Source of the DNA: Chara braunii
Taxonomy: Eukaryota; Streptophyta; Charophyceae; Charales; Characeae
NCBI GenBank assembly: GCA_003427395.1
Contig: BFEA01000042.1
Span: 2,617,844-2,663,620, forward strand
DNA: 45,777 bases
Reading direction: 5' to 3'
The notes under the pieces are model-generated. The model had not been told where the DNA came from, did not search any database, and was given only the letters and a program-made list of their open reading frames with translations. How positions within the stretch are numbered: position 1 is the first letter of the stretch; each line of letters opens with the position of its first letter. A program made the translations under genes and the position numbers. Positions 41,498 through 45,777 of the stretch are shown piece by piece.

Positions 41498-43330
41498 TTA
41501 ATAAGAAGTCTTCGCCTCCACTCTATGATCTCCGGTGGCCGTCGCCTCTAATAGTGACACCTTTGCTATCTTCATTATAGTACCTATCAATTCATCCCTT
41601 GCCAGCCCACAGTTGGCTTTGAATTTCTTGAGAGTAATAGAGATAAGCATATCCATTGCTCTTCTCAAGGGTTCTCTTAGGTCGACTCCGTCCAGCGTGC
41701 TCGTCAACTGGAACTTCTTGGGCCCCTTTTTCCTTGGGAATATGAGCGACTTGGGCGACTCCAACTGTTCATTCGTCATTGGTTTATCCGTATTCTCTTT
41801 CTTCTTATGACTCGATTCTCCAACTCTTTGGGTACATAGGAAAGCCTCGTTATCATTCATTGATTCCTCAAACTTAATAGAGGAGATCCCTATTCTCGGG
41901 CTCTCAGGTGCCTCATCAACCTCATCTTCGAAGGTCACTCTAGAGATCCTGGCCGCCAAGGGCGCCTGTGCCTATTTAGCCTTCACCTCATTCATTCTCC
42001 TTCTTCGGATATCAATGTTAATTTTCATCAAAGGCAAGAAGGGCACAGACTTTTCTTCATCCGCCAACATCACATATTTTCTATTATCTAATTCAATGAT
42101 CCCTTCCTTTAAGGCATCTAACATCGGATGACAGTCCCTCTTCCTGTGGTCCTCAACGCCATAGTACATGCAAGCCTTATCATTCCATGTCCATCTTGAG
42201 CTAGGGTTTCCTTTCTCTCGACCTTCTGGTCGCGGAGTGACCTTGACAGACGGCTCTTCTTTTCTTTGACTGTTGTTCAGTAACTTCTCAATGGTTGCCT
42301 TCAGCACCTCTATTTCTTTTGTCATTTCTTCCTCATGTCATTTCGGTATTCTAGACTCTGTTTTATCCCTGGACTTCCGCCGGCTGTCTTTCTTATTGGA
42401 CCATCTAGAGGTCCCCCATTCCTCATTGTTTCTTTTTCAATCTCCTCGGTTCTCTTTCCTCTATTCACCATCACTTCTACTAGGCTCTCCCATTTTGGGT
42501 GAACTCGAATTTGTATCTCTCCCTTTCAGTTTTGTTTTCCTATCCTCAGTTTGAAGCCTTCTTCCTCCTCTTCCCGAAGTTGCTCATTTTCCTAGGTTAT
42601 CCATGACTTTCCGCATATGTGCCTTGACGCTCTGCCCTTCCGTATCGTGAGCTAAGGCCTTAACTTGCGCAGACGTCACGCTTCTGGAGGGGAGTTCCCT
42701 CACAACCATCTTACACCTCTCTCACGGTAGAGACCCTAAGAATATTCCACATCTTTTTATTTCTCTCATAAATCCTCCTTCCACTAGCGGGTTCGAGGTC
42801 TTCTCGTATCTCCTCGCAAGCGCTATTAAACTTTCATTCTCATCCTTCTTCATCTCTTTAAGATCCTCCACAGAGTATGAGATTTCATCACAAGCAAAGA
42901 CCTTAGTAACCTTCTCCCTGAATGTCAGCCAACGACTATCGTCGGGAATGACGCTCCTCACTTCTCGACCTATCTTTGGTGGAGTATGGTGGAGGAAGTT
43001 TGCAATCATCTCTTGATCAATCCATTCCCCTCTCATCCCAATAACCTCTCAGTCATCCAGAAACTCGGAGACGTTTTGTCCGGTGAAGATTTTTTGAGTT
43101 CCGACCAACGTCGGTGGTTGGTATACCGGGGCCAAAAGAAAGGCGACACATAGGAGTTTGACACATACGTCATCGAATAAGGACTCCTTCTGTAAGGTTC
43201 AGTAGGGACTTCTCTCCACATTTCCTCAACTTCTGAATCGGTAAACCTCGACACTCTGGGCCTAGTCAAAACCTCTCTCCTTCAACCTTCTCCTTTTGCG
43301 CTACGCCCTTCTAGCTCCTTAGCCAAAATC
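41498..43330 (-). pseudogene. Gag and gag-protease spacer, copy 2
   Basis: From the 5' side: SRFTDSEVEEMWREVP, a capsid-like stretch (RWLTFREKVTKVFACDE ... ESLIALARRYEK, bases 42722-43036), then the zinc knuckle C-MY-Y-GVED-H-RKRD-C near 42131-42172. The second Cys of the CX2CX4HX4C motif is Tyr (TAT, 42161-42163). The next open frame (41498-41959) carries the FQLTSTLDGVDLREPLRRAM block shared with copy 1. Stops and shifts separate these pieces. Confidence 0.8.
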
Positions 43331-43464
43331 TTTAATTCTCGTAAGGTCTTATCTTTAATTCTCGTAAGGTCTTTCTTAGTTTCTCCGCGTCGTTTATATA
43401 CTTCACATCCTTTCAGGGTTGCTAGTCCTTGACTCTTGTGTTTTCACGTCCACCCCTATTGAAG

Positions 43465-43886
43465 TCAAATAAGCTCCCTAAGCATCCATTTTTCCGACCA
43501 ATCCTCGGATACTCGACCCAGGGCGGCTAAAATTCTCTCCGCCTACCCTTCCAGAATCTCTTGTAGCGCTTCGAAGACGGCGCCCTCTCCCTCAGCCCTA
43601 GTAACCAAGGCAGTGGTCAATACGACCCTCGTAAAACGAGAATTAGCCTCAAGCGTTCTTAGTGAAACTCCATCAACCACAATCTTAGAAAATTCTCCGG
43701 ACTTTCTCGCCCTTTCTTTCCGTCTAACTCTCGTTTCTGTTATCGACTCTCTTCACGTACGAACAGTGGTCTCTCCTTCGAAAGGTGTTGTGTGAATCTC
43801 AATTATCACCAATCGAAGCTCAAAAGGGGCGCACACAATGGGTGGGCAGGGCCTCAATAGGGTTTCTAACCTTGCCGCAAGTCGTT
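43465..43886 (-). pseudogene. Pre-gag ORF of copy 2 (unknown function)
   Basis: Directly upstream of copy 2 gag an almost continuous frame reads PFELRLVIIEIHTTPFEGET, a TGA (43753-43755), then KIVVDGVSLRTLEAN, RAEGEGAVFEALQEILEG, a TAG, and ends EDWSEKWMLRELI at a TGA (43465-43467). IEIHTTPFEGETT resembles FIAHTEFAEGTVN of ORF b in copy 1, and the AEGE...A-x-RI-x-x-L stretch resembles ORFs g/h. The similarity is short and was judged by eye. Confidence 0.4.
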
Positions 43887-44029
43887 TAACCCACAGGCAG
43901 GCGATTTCGTTAACAAAATAGCACGGGTGCGTGTTCTTCATAAATCGTGGGAAAATTCGTAAATCCAATGGGAGACACAAGACGAACACACAAGGGCGAC
44001 GAAATGTAGACGCTTGAGCTATTGGACCG

Positions 44030-45245
44030 ACCATCTAAAAAAGCTTGAAAACATATCACAAGAGGAGAGTGGTACGGTGCCTTCTGGCTAGCACGCATGC
44101 CTGATAAACAAGACCTCCCATCAGTTGCACCGCATGTTCTCGACTCTCCACCGAGGAAACCTTGCTTCATCGGGTGAAAGAGAGACGCTCCCAAACCGGA
44201 GTTCAAGCCGCATGAGTCTGTCGACATCAACAACTTCGTCGTGTTCCTCGCACCCGACGGGTATGTTGCAAAGGGCTACACATTCAAGATCGGATGCGTT
44301 ATGGAGCGAGATGATAATCGCATCCGCGTGAAGTACTGGATACATTGTGGAAGGGATCGCGACTTAGCGAAGTTGTATGCAGACGCATGGGCAAAGACAT
44401 GAAATGTCTAAACTGAGTCTAACGACGGCTGGCAAAACCTCGATGTCGTTGTGTGGGCATGGACCAACAATAAACGCTCTGAGACCGGTATTCAGATACC
44501 TAAGCGAGTGACTCTCAATGCATAGTTGTCGCTGACCGTCCCTGGCAAGATACCTGCATGAACGCAAGATATGAGATCGGCTTCAGACACATCTTTATAG
44601 ATGTGATGAGGAAAGGAGTATGAGTGAGGATCGTATGTTCAATATTACGAACAACATAGAACACATTGCTAGTTGTTCGATTAGATTGCATTTTCTCATT
44701 TTTTCGTTGTGTTTAGAATATCTACATCGTCGGAGTGGAAGCGTAATGAGAAATGGAGGACGGCTGTGAAATGGGAGGACCTGCTATCATGAAAAACAAG
44801 AACGCAAATGAGGGTTGTCGGCGTGGAGGCAGTCGACTGGTCGGCATTGGAGCCCTCGATTGAGATGTGGTACGAGGATGAGCGCCTACAAGTTTACAAC
44901 CTCGCCAAGACGGTTGAGCCTGATGCAAACAACGAAAGGCAAGACAGTGGCAAATGAACCAAAGTGTTTTACGGGTTGGGGTTAGTTCACATGCGGGGGG
45001 AGAATGGGCGTAAAGGATCAGTGACATGCATGACGTTTTGTTCAAACGGTGGCTTGACACGGTGCGCGACACGGATTGAACGATCGAAGGTGTCGTCGAT
45101 GGAGCAAAACACCAACATGCAAAGGGCGACATTGAAATATGTCAAACATCTATGCAACGAAATCGGAGACGCAATGTTGCGCTTCATCAATGAAAGGTCG
45201 AGGATCATCATTCACGTGGCGACGACTTTAATCACATGCCACAAC
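44030..45245 (+). pseudogene. Frameshifted coding relic (unrecognised, possibly transposon-derived)
   Basis: Consecutive protein-like pieces appear in shifting plus-strand frames: GEWYGAFWLARMPDKQDLPS (about 44065-44125), DINNFVVFLAPDGYVAKG and RIRVKYWIHCGRDRDLAKLY (44178-44401), GWQNLDVVVWAWTNNKRS (to about 44525), ARYEIGFRHIFIDVMRKG (to about 44620), SEWKRNEKWRTAVKWEDLL (about 44719-44790), AVDWSALEPSIEMWYEDERL (to about 44957), then RFINERSRIIIHVATTLI (to 45240). A GTGAGG...TTTAG stretch at about 44620-44718 may be an intron. The Trp-rich, strand-like first part could be an SH3-like barrel at the end of a transposon protein; I cannot name a family. Confidence 0.45.
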
Positions 45246-45697
45246 GAAGACGGAAAAAAAAAAAAAAAACTGAAAAAAACTAACACAATAACAAAGTTCA
45301 ATATTGTCGATTATATTCGACGACGTGAAAGTGGCAAACGGAACAGCCTGCAGTCCGTCTTGCGTCATTGTCTGCATTAATCGCCGTTTCGCAACCACAC
45401 TAATCATTCTCTAATGACCCGCATGTGCATGCGGGGAATGACAATGACTCTCTGGTGTTATCCGCGGTGCGTTCTGTTCCATACTAGCTTGCTGGAGTAT
45501 TTCGTGCATTGAAGTTGAAGTAAACGTTTTTATTTTTTTCATTAACCCATTTCGTTTGTTTTCCTTCTTGACAAGGCGGATTTCCTTCAGCTAGCTACAT
45601 GTTCACCATCATTTTTCAAGTGCACGATTTCGTTTTTTTTTAGTATAGACCATGTATGATATGTCTCAAACTTTTGTAGACATTCATATAGAGAGCT

Positions 45698-45777
<80 letters not shown>
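45246..45777. repeat. Low-complexity end with (GA)n microsatellite
   Basis: After an A17 run at 45254-45270 no gene is seen. About 80 nt of (GA)n (from about 45697) ends the window and probably marks an assembly limit. Confidence 0.8.

Larger units (their letters stand above)
28376..43886 (-). mobile_element. Ty3/gypsy-type LTR retrotransposon, copy 2 (decayed and split)
   Basis: Gag, protease, RT, RNase H, integrase and GPY/F can be followed on the minus strand from about 43.3 to 28.5 kb. The total is inflated by a 522-bp MITE (30297-30818) and the 8.57-kb element E (30903-39475), both in the RNase H region. Without them about 6.4 kb of retrotransposon remains. It is clearly related to copy 1 but diverged. 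Stops and frameshifts occur in most modules. No LTRs were identified. Confidence 0.88.

Overview
This is a repeat-dense eukaryotic window with no intact host gene that I can recognise. The most informative sequence is two decayed Ty3/gypsy-type LTR retrotransposon polyproteins, both on the minus strand. Their pol details (RT with a VPQG...TNGVA block followed by a -DD-x-x-KGP type catalytic motif, RNase H ending in ADGLSR, integrase D35E then a GPY/F module) resemble the lineage known from basidiomycete fungi such as rusts and mushrooms. A fungus with an expanded genome is therefore my best guess, but this rests on remembered family traits and not on a search. The window starts in a T39 run and ends in a long (GA)n, so its edges may be assembly breaks.

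Layout. 0-2.4 kb: fold-back repeats, a short poly(A)-tailed retroposon (R1) and low-confidence ORFs. 2.4-5.0 kb: two interlocked fold-back DNA elements (A and B) carrying a MULE-like and a hAT-like insertion. 5-8.9 kb: simple repeats, a second R1 copy and hairpin repeats. 8.9-10.2 kb: repeat-rich spacer. 10.3-16.3 kb (-): gypsy copy 1 with gag (split by a tRNA-derived SINE), protease, RT, RNase H, integrase and GPY/F. 16.3-20.3 kb (-): a tandem array of small related ORFs directly upstream of gag, several joined by overlapping or near-abutting stop and start codons. 20.3-28.4 kb: a short ORF, minisatellites, two tRNA-like SINEs and an R/E-rich decayed ORF. 28.4-43.9 kb (-): gypsy copy 2, split by a 522-bp MITE and by an 8.57-kb terminal-inverted-repeat element (E) with a 4-bp TAGA duplication. 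Element E is packed with palindromic satellites, a hAT-like MITE, a second 522-bp MITE, an inverted R1 copy and CCTG repeats. 44.0-45.2 kb (+): a frameshifted coding relic.

Both gypsy copies carry in-frame stops, and each has a damaged key residue consistent with a G:C to A:T change (RT Asp to Asn in copy 1; zinc-knuckle Cys to Tyr in copy 2). They look like dead insertions that later became landing sites: reading frames resume across the SINE in copy 1 and across element E in copy 2. The most unusual feature is the pre-gag array of small ORFs in copy 1, with a possible short counterpart upstream of gag in copy 2. It may be an uncharacterised 5' module of this retrotransposon lineage, read by termination and re-initiation, or a host gene cluster that happens to sit there. 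No LTR pair, primer-binding site, rRNA, CRISPR array or functional tRNA was found by eye.
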